This document shows, piece by piece, positions 31,815 through 40,070 of a stretch of DNA of 64,000 nucleotides. Every line of letters begins with the position of its first letter. Position 1 is the first letter of the stretch. The stretch lies in contig CAPKVJ010000002.1 of assembly GCA_948648655.1 (NCBI GenBank), forward strand, positions 1 through 64,000. Direction: 5' to 3'. A program made the position numbers and the translations under genes. The notes under the pieces were generated by a model. That model made no database searches. It worked only from the letters and a program-made list of their open reading frames with translations, and had not been told where the DNA came from. This DNA is from an uncultured Candidatus Saccharibacteria bacterium. GTDB lineage: Bacteria; Patescibacteriota; Saccharimonadia; Saccharimonadales; Saccharimonadaceae.

Positions 31815-32735
31815 ATGATCAAGGCCGAAGAGTTTACTATCAAAAGTCAACACGATAATCTCGAACTTGGCGTCAGCCTGCGTATCCCAGATCATCCCAA
31901 AGGTATCCTACAAATCGTTCATGGCATGGCCGAACATCGTGAGCGTTATCATGATTTTATGGATTTTTGCGCCGAACATGAGCTCATCACTATCATCCAC
32001 GATCATCGTGGACATGGTGCTAGCATAAAAGATAAATCTGATTATGGATATTTCTATCAAGATGGTGTGGAGGGAATTATTGCTGATGTTCACCAAATCA
32101 CGGAGTATGTTCGCGGGCGCTTCCCGAATCTCCCGCTTACTTTACTAGGTCATAGTATGGGTTCGTTAGTTGTTCGCTGTTATACACAGAAATACGATCA
32201 AGATATTGATGCATTGATTGTTTGCGGGTCTCCTAGCAAGCGTTTTGGCTCGGAACTTGGCGTAGTCGCCGTGAAATTCCTCAAAGTCCTGAAAGGCGAA
32301 CGTCATCGTAGCCAGCTCGTTAATCGGTTAGCTTTTGGCAACTACAACAAGAAGTTTGGCCAAGTCGCGAGTCCAAATTCTTGGATTGTTAGCGATCCAG
32401 CCGTCGTCGCAGCATATGATGCCGATGAACGTGATGGATTTGTTTTTACGCTCAATGGTTTTGAAGTTCTCTTTAGTCTCATCAACCGCGCCTATAGTAA
32501 ATCGGGCTGGGCGGTGCAAAATCCTGATCTCCCGATTCTTTTTATTGCTGGTGCTGACGATCCATGCATCATAAGCGAAAAGGATTTCCTAAAAGCAGTC
32601 AATTTCCTGCGTAGTCGTGGCTATCATAATGTAGAGAGCAAGCTCTACCCTCATATGCGTCACGAGATTCTTAATGAGACTGGTAAAATCGAAGTTTGGC
32701 AAGACGTCCTCGATTGGACGAAACATGCGCAATGA
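31815..32735 (+). CDS. Alpha/beta hydrolase, monoacylglycerol-lipase/lysophospholipase type
   Basis: A 306-residue protein of the Hydrolase_4 family. IVHGMAEHRERYHDF, HDHRGHGAS (oxyanion region), the nucleophile elbow LLGHSMGSLVV (Ser near 115), FIAGADDPCI (Asp) and YPHMRHEILNE (His) form the expected catalytic set. Such enzymes release fatty acids from host-derived monoacylglycerols or lysophospholipids, attractive for an organism that depends on host lipids. TATAAT lies 9 bases before the ATG. Confidence 0.85.
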   Translation: MIKAEEFTIKSQHDNLELGVSLRIPDHPKGILQIVHGMAEHRERYHDFMDFCAEHELITIIHDHRGHGASIKDKSDYGYFYQDGVEGIIADVHQITEYVRGRFPNLPLTLLGHSMGSLVVRCYTQKYDQDIDALIVCGSPSKRFGSELGVVAVKFLKVLKGERHRSQLVNRLAFGNYNKKFGQVASPNSWIVSDPAVVAAYDADERDGFVFTLNGFEVLFSLINRAYSKSGWAVQNPDLPILFIAGADDPCIISEKDFLKAVNFLRSRGYHNVESKLYPHMRHEILNETGKIEVWQDVLDWTKHAQ

Positions 32736-32739
32736 TTAT

Positions 32740-32768
32740 TTGACCACGACTTACCACAGTGCTAAAAT
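32740..32768 (+). promoter_or_regulatory. ftsH promoter
   Basis: TTGACC (32740-32745), a 17-base spacer and TAAAAT (32763-32768). The spacer and -10 box include CAGTGCTAA, like one arm of a CIRCE; the other arm is too degenerate to call. Confidence 0.5.
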
Positions 32769-32804
32769 ATAACCTATTAGAATTGTTATTGATTGAGGAG
32801 TTTT

Positions 32805-34706
32805 ATGCCACAAAAAACCAAAAAACCTGCCGCCAAAGGAAATAATTTATTGCGCTGGTTTGCCTTTACTTGTTTATTGTTCTTGTGCTGTGCTGGAATT
32901 GCCTCCATATTATCACCACAAGGAAATATCGAAGAAGTTCCACTTTCCGACGTCATCGCTCGCGCTAATGATGAAAATGGTAATATCGAAAAAATCACCG
33001 TCGAAGGTAGCAACATCAAAATCACTCTCAAAGGCGAAGATCGCTATTCGCAAATTTCACGCAAAGACACCGCCGGTACACTTTATGAACAAGGATTAGT
33101 TGATCATTGTAGCGATCTTACCGGAGAAGATTTCGTTACTTGTCAGAATAAGTATCCCACTATTGAGTACGTCGAAGTCTCTAATTTTTGGGATGTTGCG
33201 CTTGATATCGCCATTATTATTATCCCAGTTATCATTGTCGTACTATTCTTTAGTTCTATGATGCGCCAAGCTCAATCTATGAATAATCAATCAATGGGCT
33301 TTGGCAAAGCTAAAGCCAAACTCTACGGTCCAGATAAGAAAAAAGTCCTCTTCAAGGATGTAGCCGGCAATGAATCTGCCAAGCAAGATCTCGCCGAGAT
33401 AGTTGATTTTCTCAAGGAGCCAAAGAAATATGAAAAATTAGGCGCGCGCATCCCACGTGGTGTTTTGCTCGCTGGCGAGCCTGGTACCGGCAAGACGCTC
33501 ATGGCTCGCGCCGTTGCTGGTGAAGCCTCTGTGCCGTTCTTCAGTATTTCTGGTTCTGAATTTGCTGAGATGTTCGTCGGTGTTGGTGCCTCTCGTGTCC
33601 GCGATCTTTTCTCCAAAGCCAAAAAGAATGCCCCCAGCATTATCTTTATTGACGAAATCGATGCTGTTGCTCACAAGCGCGATGCGCGCGGAGGAGCCGG
33701 TCGTGAAGATGAACAGACCTTGAACCAGATTCTCGTCGAGATGGATGGTTTTGACAACGATTCTGGCGTTATCGTCATTGCTGCAACCAACCGCGTCGAT
33801 ATGCTAGACAAGGCTCTTCTCCGTCCTGGCCGTTTCGATCGCCATGTTAATGTCACTCTCCCCGAGCGCAAAGATCGCCTAGAAATCCTCAATGTTCATT
33901 TTGACAAGAAGCCTATCGAAAAAGACGTCGATCTAGATGCTCTTGCCGCCAAAACTGCCGGTAGCTCTGGTGCTGATCTTGCTAATATTGCAAATGAAGC
34001 CGCCATCACCGCTGCTCGCGAAGGCCACAAGGCTATCACTAATGCCGACTTGACTGAAGCTTTTGAACGCGTCGCCATTGGTCCAGAGCGCAAAAGCAAA
34101 GTTATGAATGAGCACGAGCGCAAGGTTACCGCTTATCATGAAGCCGGCCATGCTATCGTCGGTCACGTCCTCCCCGATTCTGATCCTGTGCACAAGGTTA
34201 CTATCATCCCACGTGGGCGTACTGGTGGCGTGACTTGGTTCCTCCCACCAGAAGACCGTAGTTATAAGAGTATTTTCGAGCTAAAAGACATTCTCGCCCG
34301 TGCTATGGGCGGCCGTATCGCCGAAAAGCTTATCTTTGGTAATGATGCCGTCACCACCGGTGCCTCCTCCGATTTGCGTAATGTCGCCCAGTTAAGTAAG
34401 GAAATGATTGTTGAAGAGGGAATGGGCAAGCAGACTCGCAATTTGGTATTCCCGGAAGGAGAGACTGGATATTATACGATTTCTACCGGTAAGCCATATT
34501 CCGAAAAAACTGCCGAGCTAATTGACCAAGAGGTTAAAGTACTATCCGATGAGGCCGCTGCACGTGCCGAAGCCGTCCTCAAAGCCAATTTGCCAGTTCT
34601 CGATAAGCTTGCCGAAGCCCTCCTCAAGCAAGAAACCCTCGAAGAGAAAGAACTCGCCCCCATCCTTAAAGACACCAAGCTCCCCCCAGCCGCGAAGCTA
34701 CACTGA
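32805..34706 (+). CDS. ftsH: ATP-dependent zinc metalloprotease FtsH
   Basis: A 633-residue membrane-bound AAA+ protease that degrades misfolded membrane and regulatory proteins. Two transmembrane segments (about 15-35 and 130-150) flank an external domain. The AAA module has Walker A GEPGTGKTLM near 222, Walker B SIIFIDEIDAV, and the second region of homology ATNRVDMLDKALLRPGRFDR. The zinc-binding HEAGH is near 445. Start chosen at 32805 after TGAGGAG; an in-frame TTG lies 12 bases earlier. It is followed 12 bases later by a large gene of unknown function. Confidence 0.97.
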   Translation: MPQKTKKPAAKGNNLLRWFAFTCLLFLCCAGIASILSPQGNIEEVPLSDVIARANDENGNIEKITVEGSNIKITLKGEDRYSQISRKDTAGTLYEQGLVDHCSDLTGEDFVTCQNKYPTIEYVEVSNFWDVALDIAIIIIPVIIVVLFFSSMMRQAQSMNNQSMGFGKAKAKLYGPDKKKVLFKDVAGNESAKQDLAEIVDFLKEPKKYEKLGARIPRGVLLAGEPGTGKTLMARAVAGEASVPFFSISGSEFAEMFVGVGASRVRDLFSKAKKNAPSIIFIDEIDAVAHKRDARGGAGREDEQTLNQILVEMDGFDNDSGVIVIAATNRVDMLDKALLRPGRFDRHVNVTLPERKDRLEILNVHFDKKPIEKDVDLDALAAKTAGSSGADLANIANEAAITAAREGHKAITNADLTEAFERVAIGPERKSKVMNEHERKVTAYHEAGHAIVGHVLPDSDPVHKVTIIPRGRTGGVTWFLPPEDRSYKSIFELKDILARAMGGRIAEKLIFGNDAVTTGASSDLRNVAQLSKEMIVEEGMGKQTRNLVFPEGETGYYTISTGKPYSEKTAELIDQEVKVLSDEAAARAEAVLKANLPVLDKLAEALLKQETLEEKELAPILKDTKLPPAAKLH

Positions 34707-34718
34707 CACGGTACAGCA

Positions 34719-36725
34719 ATGTCAGAAAAACTCAAGTTTAACGGCGAGCGAAGTGAAAATTCTGCTTATGCTAATTATGAAGCTTTGTCACAAAATCGCC
34801 AGAGCTTGCGCGACATCGGCAGACGGGCGTTAGGGTTATTCCGTCGGACCCCGCCCGAAGACGATTCCTCCGCAAGCAGGCGCGCATACTATGAGAAATC
34901 CTTTGCCGAAATACTAAATACGGATGAAGACTACGACTTTTCGGATCAGGATTCATTAAACGTTATTACCGATATTGAGAGCCAATCCCTCACGGATCAC
35001 CGTTTTGATCGTACACAGGATATTCATTTTACTATGACCCAAGCGATCAATCGTCAAATTCCACTTGCCGAAGTAGTCAATAGCCTTGCTCTCAAGGCTA
35101 GTCTGGGCGACGCTCCCCGTAAGGAGTCTGACGGAAGACGCTACGCTGCAAAAAGAGACATTATTGATACTGCTTTCCGTGAGCGTGCGCTTAATGATGC
35201 TGGTAGTATGTTTATCAAACAGGAAGTTCTCCCAGTCATTGATCAAGCAAAACCACAGTCAATCAGTGGTAAAACCATCCTTATTAAGAGTGCACTTAAA
35301 AATTTCAATGGTAGCCCAGAAGCGCAGGCCCGTTTCCAGACCATCGCATCAGAAATCTTGCCTATTATCGATAATAATGACGAGAATAGGTTCCAGGTGC
35401 AAGTGCTGGGTTCGGTCATTGAACATTCAGACAATAGCGACACAATGCATGAGACTCTTGAGTTTGCTCGACGGACACTTCTACCTATTGTTGAAGCCAA
35501 AGATAATATGAACAAGACCGTCTTTTGCGAACTTGCCGACCGCGTAATCGCAGAGCCCGAGTCTCGAGATTTCTATGAGCACACTGTTTTACCAAAACTA
35601 CAAAATGGAGACGAATCGCTAGGATTTTTAGCTAATACCAATTTTCTACGCAATGAAAGACGTATCAAGAATTACAATCTTGACTGTCTGACGACAAAAA
35701 TATCCCCTCGCAGCCTAAATCAATTGCTCCAAGAACGCCGACAATTGACAACTACGGAAGTGTCCAAGTTAGAGCAAAACCGCATTGACGCTTTGGCTAT
35801 CGAACGCACCGTAATCGACGACCATAGTTTTATTCATCACGAGCTACCCGAGACTCATAATCTAATTTCGGCTATGGTTAATTACTATGACGCAAAAGAC
35901 ACTCCACAATTTGCCATAGCAAAAGAGAATCTACAATCCGTAGTTGATCGTTGCCAAGCGCCAGACGGTTCCAATGGCGCTAGCTATGGTGATCTATCTG
36001 GTCATGTTTTTGCACTTGAAAACTATGATACCATCATCGACGGCGAGGTTAGGGATGATTATACTTCAAGAAAATATCATGAGCCAGCTATTGATATTTT
36101 GCGCCGCCTCAAAGAAAATACTAGCACCGAAATTTCATCCCCTCCCAAGACCGATGACGAAAAGCTCAATCATCTCCTGCACAAAATCAACCCGCATCGT
36201 AGCCTAGAAACTGGAGAAGTCATCTTGGACTGGAACGAGGTTGGAGATCTCGTTGGCTATATGAACCAGAGCCTTATATCTCGGCAAGGTGAATACGGAT
36301 TTTTGCCTAATGATGTTGAGGCTATTGCCTATACCGAGCGCATGGCGACATATGCTATACAGAACATCTCCGAGAAACAACGCCAAGAATTGCCTTTTGA
36401 TGCAAGTTTCCGTGAAATTATTAAATTTAATCGCTTGACGGCTAGCTATGACTCCTACAATGCATCTGAATTTGAACGGTTTTGGAATTGGTTTAGCGAT
36501 ACCTCACTAGAGCCCTCAAAAACCCAAGAGCACTATGTGAGACTACAACTGGATGTTGTAGCGCAATTAGGTAAACTAGCAAAATACTACAAGCAGATCG
36601 ACAAACCAGAACTCGCTAGCTCACTCCAATCTGGAGGTCTCGCAAGTGAAATAATCAGTTTGACTGATCCTCGCCCTGCAAAAACCTTGCGTGAGATTGC
36701 TGATCGCAGAGCACCGCAGTTCTAG
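34719..36725 (+). CDS. Large alpha-helical protein of unknown function (668 aa), downstream of ftsH
   Basis: Soluble, highly charged and predicted helical throughout, with no signal peptide or membrane segment. Recurrent patterns such as LPIIDNNDENRFQVQVLGSV, LPIVEAKDNMNKTVF and LPKLQNGDESLGFL at about 50-residue intervals (residues 190-340) suggest HEAT-like helical repeats. It begins only 12 bases after ftsH and so may be co-transcribed. No known family is recognised. It could be a lineage-specific adaptor or substrate scaffold for FtsH, which is only a position-based guess. Confidence 0.6.
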   Translation: MSEKLKFNGERSENSAYANYEALSQNRQSLRDIGRRALGLFRRTPPEDDSSASRRAYYEKSFAEILNTDEDYDFSDQDSLNVITDIESQSLTDHRFDRTQDIHFTMTQAINRQIPLAEVVNSLALKASLGDAPRKESDGRRYAAKRDIIDTAFRERALNDAGSMFIKQEVLPVIDQAKPQSISGKTILIKSALKNFNGSPEAQARFQTIASEILPIIDNNDENRFQVQVLGSVIEHSDNSDTMHETLEFARRTLLPIVEAKDNMNKTVFCELADRVIAEPESRDFYEHTVLPKLQNGDESLGFLANTNFLRNERRIKNYNLDCLTTKISPRSLNQLLQERRQLTTTEVSKLEQNRIDALAIERTVIDDHSFIHHELPETHNLISAMVNYYDAKDTPQFAIAKENLQSVVDRCQAPDGSNGASYGDLSGHVFALENYDTIIDGEVRDDYTSRKYHEPAIDILRRLKENTSTEISSPPKTDDEKLNHLLHKINPHRSLETGEVILDWNEVGDLVGYMNQSLISRQGEYGFLPNDVEAIAYTERMATYAIQNISEKQRQELPFDASFREIIKFNRLTASYDSYNASEFERFWNWFSDTSLEPSKTQEHYVRLQLDVVAQLGKLAKYYKQIDKPELASSLQSGGLASEIISLTDPRPAKTLREIADRRAPQF

Positions 36726-36751
36726 TGCTTAACTAATCCTATTACAAAAAC

Positions 36752-36779
36752 ATGACTGCAGTAATGCCACTGCAGTCAT
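36752..36779. terminator. Perfect 11-bp inverted repeat
   Basis: ATGACTGCAGT, six bases (AATGCC), ACTGCAGTCAT. It is followed on the minus strand by GTTTTTG and sits 26 bases after the preceding gene and about 120 bases before tRNA-Leu. Probably an end-of-transcript hairpin for the upstream gene or a bidirectional insulator. Confidence 0.5.
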
Positions 36780-36884
36780 AAAGTACTTTATGGATTTTTG
36801 ATGAGACGCTTTTGCGACCGTCTTTACTATAATTATAACACAGATAGTGAATAAAGTCAACCCTTTATCCACCCCTATAATCAT

Positions 36885-36893
36885 GGTATAATC
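36885..36893 (+). promoter_or_regulatory. -10 box for tRNA-Leu
   Basis: GGTATAATC lies 10-15 bases before the tRNA start. Confidence 0.5.
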
Positions 36894-36900
36894 AAAACGT

Positions 36901-36985
36901 GCCCGAGTGGCGGAATTGGTATACGCGTTCGACTTAAAATCGAATGGAGCAATCCATATGGGTTCAAGTCCCATCTCGGGCACCA
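36901..36985 (+). tRNA. tRNA-Leu (TAA anticodon)
   Basis: An 85-base class II tRNA. Acceptor GCCCGAG/CTCGGGC, anticodon stem TTCGA/TCGAA with loop CTTAAAA (TAA), long variable arm, T-loop GTTCAAGTC and encoded CCA. Confidence 0.95.
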
Positions 36986-37043
36986 CGAAATAAGTTTGAC
37001 TCTATGTCGAACTTATTTTTGCTACAGGAACGTCAGAGCCTCT

Positions 37044-37327
37044 ATCCTCCTACTACCTATACTCTAACTAGCTAGGCAGCGGAGGGGGATGCCGAGAAAG
37101 GTACTGACAACATAACTAGGGTCGATATTGGCGTCACCATTAATGCCTAATGTACGGGCTCCGCCTAGAGTAGAATAGGCAAGTGAACTCCATAGATAAC
37201 TATCCTGGCCGATGTATTTGAACTTTTGCTCATTGATGTTTGTATCTCCGCTGCGCACAAAGTAAATGCCCAGCTCGTCAGTGCTACGATCGCACCCTTT
37301 GCGATTATTTGTCGGAAGAATTAGCTT
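37044..37327 (-). pseudogene. Silent cassette: C-terminal FISUMP-like variable domain, copy 3
   Basis: On the minus strand the frame opens after a TAA at 37328 and has no start codon near its upstream end. It reads GCDRSTDELGIYFVRSG, 50 variable codons, then GIPLRCLAS, TAG, and the conserved tail. The entry TTTGTGCGCAGCGG and the exit match copy 2 exactly or nearly so; the middle differs. It keeps more upstream domain sequence than copy 2 and lies directly upstream of, and divergent to, a prepilin gene. Confidence 0.65.
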
Positions 37328-37345
37328 TTATGCTACAATATAACT

Positions 37346-37738
37346 ATGAAAACTAAAAAAGGCTTCACTCTTATTGAGCTAATGATCGTTGGCTTCTTTA
37401 TAGCTTTACTCCTGATTATTTTCTTCATTCAAAAATCCAACGTCGAAGCAATGGATCGCGACGACAAGCGTAAAACCGCTATCAATGCTATGTATTACGC
37501 CCTTGAAGAATATTACTACCCGAAATACGGCTACTATCCTAGTGAAATTTCCGAAGATGTCCTGCCAGTCATTGATCCGGCACTCTTCACCGACCCACTC
37601 GGGACTAATTTGGGTATAGATGGTAGTTCTTATAGTTACGAAGTTGCCAATTGTAACTCTAATAATGAATGTCAGGAGTTCACTCTCCGCACCCAGCTTG
37701 AAAAAGAAGACGCCTATATTAAAAAAGGCAAAAAATAA
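37346..37738 (+). CDS. Type IV pilin-like prepilin
   Basis: A 130-residue protein with a short basic leader MKTKKG, the class III cleavage site G-FTLIE and a hydrophobic helix (LMIVGFFIALLLIIFFI). The remainder is a small soluble domain with two cysteines (NCNSNNECQEF), similar in size to GspG/T2SS pseudopilins. The Glu at position +5 is present. A TACAAT box is 6 bases before the ATG. It lies directly divergent to cassette copy 3, whose family includes pilin-linked domains, so a link between the two is possible. Confidence 0.8.
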   Translation: MKTKKGFTLIELMIVGFFIALLLIIFFIQKSNVEAMDRDDKRKTAINAMYYALEEYYYPKYGYYPSEISEDVLPVIDPALFTDPLGTNLGIDGSSYSYEVANCNSNNECQEFTLRTQLEKEDAYIKKGKK

Positions 37739-37758
37739 CTCACAAGGAGTGCTCACAT

Positions 37759-39003
37759 ATGATCGAATTTCATACGGACCAAAACATAAAGGTTGATCCG
37801 GAGAAGATTGCTCGTCAAATTGCAGAAATCCAGCAAGACCCGATGGGTGGATGGTTCGATTTGCCGGAAAACTACGATCGCGATGAGCTAACCGCTATTA
37901 AGGACGCCGCTGCAAAGATTAAATCAGATTCCAAATTCCTCGTCTGTATTGGTATCGGCGGGTCTTATCTCGGGCACAAAGCTCTTATTGAGGCCTTGCA
38001 ACCATATAGCTCCACCAAGATTCTTTATGCTGGCAATTCATTGAGCTCTAGGGAATTACGCCAAGTTATGACGACGATTGGCGACGCCAGTTTTTCGATC
38101 AATGTCATCTCCAAATCTGGCACAACTACAGAGCCGGCAGTTGCTTTTCGCATTCTGAAACAAAAGCTCATCGACAAATACGGCGACAAAGCAGCCTCCA
38201 GGATTTATGCTACGACCGACTCTAGCAAGGGTGCGCTCCATGATGAAGCTATCTCCGAAGGTTACACTCGTTTTGTCGTACCAGATAACATCGGCGGGCG
38301 TTATTCCGTATTAAGCGCAGTCGGCTTATTGCCTCTAGCGGTTGCTGGCGTTGACATCGATGCCTTGCTGACTGGTGCTGCTGACGAACGACAGGGAATT
38401 ATTAGCTCAAATGATTACGCAGCATCCCCCGTAGCATGTTATGCAACTATGCGTGCGAAGTTAGCCAAGCATTATAACGTTGAAGTATTAGCCACTTTTG
38501 AGCCGTGCTTACATGATTTTGCCGAGTGGTGGAAACAACTTTTTGGCGAGTCAGAAGGTAAGAAACGCAAAGGTATCTTTCCGGCCTCTGTAGTTTATAC
38601 AACTGATCTTCATTCGCTAGGGCAATACCTCCAGGAAGGGAAACGTAATATTTTTGAGACTATGTTGGTCTTTTCCGATGATAAATCTCCCGAAATCCTC
38701 GTTAATGAGTCCAGTAACGACCTTGATGACTTGCAGTATCTCGAGAATCGCACCTTATCCTATCTCAATCAAACCGCCTGCGCCGCCACTATCGCCGCCC
38801 ATCGCGCTGGCGGTATACCAGTTTCAGAGATTATCGCACCAGACCTGTCTGCTCATTCACTCGGTGGCCTAGTCTTCTTCTTTGAGACTGCTTGCGCCCT
38901 TTCGGCCAAACTCCAGAAGCTCAACCCCTTTGACCAGCCCGGCGTCGAGGCTTACAAGACCAACATGTTCCGTTTACTTGGCAAGCCTGGATTCACCGAT
39001 TAA
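37759..39003 (+). CDS. pgi: Glucose-6-phosphate isomerase
   Basis: A 414-residue enzyme interconverting glucose 6-phosphate and fructose 6-phosphate. Recognised by GIGGSYLGHKALIEAL (about 67-82), the sugar-phosphate loop SKSGTTTEPAVAFR near 118, GGRYSVLSAVGLLP near 178 and the C-terminal SHSLGG region with LVFFFETACAL. Shorter than the long bacterial-eukaryotic form, close to that of Gram-positive Pgi. CACAAGGAG precedes the ATG. Its product can feed the phosphoketolase at 45.9 kb through fructose 6-phosphate. Confidence 0.93.
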   Translation: MIEFHTDQNIKVDPEKIARQIAEIQQDPMGGWFDLPENYDRDELTAIKDAAAKIKSDSKFLVCIGIGGSYLGHKALIEALQPYSSTKILYAGNSLSSRELRQVMTTIGDASFSINVISKSGTTTEPAVAFRILKQKLIDKYGDKAASRIYATTDSSKGALHDEAISEGYTRFVVPDNIGGRYSVLSAVGLLPLAVAGVDIDALLTGAADERQGIISSNDYAASPVACYATMRAKLAKHYNVEVLATFEPCLHDFAEWWKQLFGESEGKKRKGIFPASVVYTTDLHSLGQYLQEGKRNIFETMLVFSDDKSPEILVNESSNDLDDLQYLENRTLSYLNQTACAATIAAHRAGGIPVSEIIAPDLSAHSLGGLVFFFETACALSAKLQKLNPFDQPGVEAYKTNMFRLLGKPGFTD

Positions 39004-39042
39004 CCATTTGCAAAAACCAATTTCTAGCGTATAATTTTATGC

Positions 39043-39984
39043 ATGAGTAAGACTCGTGTCGTGATTGCTTTAGGTGGGAATGCTTTACAGCAAAATGGAG
39101 AAGTTACTGCCGAAGCTCAAAAAAAAGTCGCCAGCCAAATCGGTGAAATTATTGCCAAGCTATCCACTCGCTATGAGATTATCGTAGCGCATGGTAATGG
39201 CCCGCAGGTTGGAAATATTCTCGTACACGAAGAAGCCGCCAGTACCTCCAATGCTCCGGCTATGCCACTCGAAACTGCAGTCGCTATGAGTCAAGGCCAA
39301 ATCGGCTATTGGCTGTCGCAGGCCATAGATAACGCTTTTGCCCGCCGTCGTCAGACTAAAAAAGTCGTCAGTGTCGTTACGCAAGTCGTCGTCGATCGCA
39401 ACGATCCGGCCTTTCGTTGGCCGACGAAGCCGATTGGTGAATTTTATACTGCCGAGCAGGCCGTCAAACTTACCAAGACACGTGGTTGGGAAATGCGTGA
39501 AGATTCTGGGCGTGGTTATCGTCGTGTTGTCCCTTCGCCAAAACCTATCGATATTATCGAGCGCAAAGCTATTGTGTCGCTCGTCCAGTCCGGTGCCATC
39601 GTCATTGCTGTTGGCGGTGGTGGTATCCCAGTAACTCGTACCAAAGTTCTCAAAACCCTCAAGGGTGTTGATGCAGTCATTGACAAAGACCTTGCCGCCG
39701 AAAAACTCGCCGAGCTCGTCAAAGCCGATATTTTCGTCTCCGTCACCGGCGTACCCAATGCCTATCTAAACTTCGGCAAACCGAATCAAATTGCGCTAGG
39801 TATGCTGACCCCTACAGAAGTTTTTGAGCATGTCAAGGCTGGACATTTTGGCGTTGGTTCAATGTTGCCCAAAATCCAAGCCGTAGCTGGGTTCGCCAGC
39901 AAGAAACGTATTGGTATTATCACCTCCGCCGATAATCTCGAACTTGCCCTCAAGCGTCGCTCGGGTACGATCGTGCAGGGATAG
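39043..39984 (+). CDS. arcC: Carbamate kinase
   Basis: A 313-residue amino-acid-kinase-fold enzyme making ATP from carbamoyl phosphate. VVIALGGNALQQNGE at the N-terminus, HGNGPQVGNILVHEEAA, FRWPTKPIGEFYT and the C-terminal GVGSMLPKIQAVAGFASKKRIGIIT all match the family. In Saccharibacteria arginine deiminase pathways it yields ATP. arcA and arcB are not in this window. A TATAAT box lies 7 bases before the ATG. Confidence 0.93.
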   Translation: MSKTRVVIALGGNALQQNGEVTAEAQKKVASQIGEIIAKLSTRYEIIVAHGNGPQVGNILVHEEAASTSNAPAMPLETAVAMSQGQIGYWLSQAIDNAFARRRQTKKVVSVVTQVVVDRNDPAFRWPTKPIGEFYTAEQAVKLTKTRGWEMREDSGRGYRRVVPSPKPIDIIERKAIVSLVQSGAIVIAVGGGGIPVTRTKVLKTLKGVDAVIDKDLAAEKLAELVKADIFVSVTGVPNAYLNFGKPNQIALGMLTPTEVFEHVKAGHFGVGSMLPKIQAVAGFASKKRIGIITSADNLELALKRRSGTIVQG

Positions 39985-40070
39985 AGTACACACTACAGAC
40001 AATCTCCACGCTGTGGAGCTATACTACAATACTAGCACAAAATATAATTCTTGTCAAGCATAAACTCTAT

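Noticed and set aside
32757..32765. CIRCE operator in the ftsH promoter
   Set aside because: Only the right arm CAGTGCTAA is good; the left arm matches just 5 of 9 bases, so a chance overlap with the promoter is more likely.
36729..36986. 85-residue minus-strand frame over the tRNA-Leu region
   Set aside because: It lies across a clear tRNA and its hairpin, so the apparent protein is a by-product.
31058..37327. Diversity-generating retroelement (template/variable repeat pair)
   Set aside because: No reverse transcriptase or Avd gene in the window, and differences between the two copies are not restricted to A positions of one copy.
40000..40016. Terminator after carbamate kinase
   Set aside because: CTCCAC/GTGGAG makes only a 6-bp stem without a following T-run.
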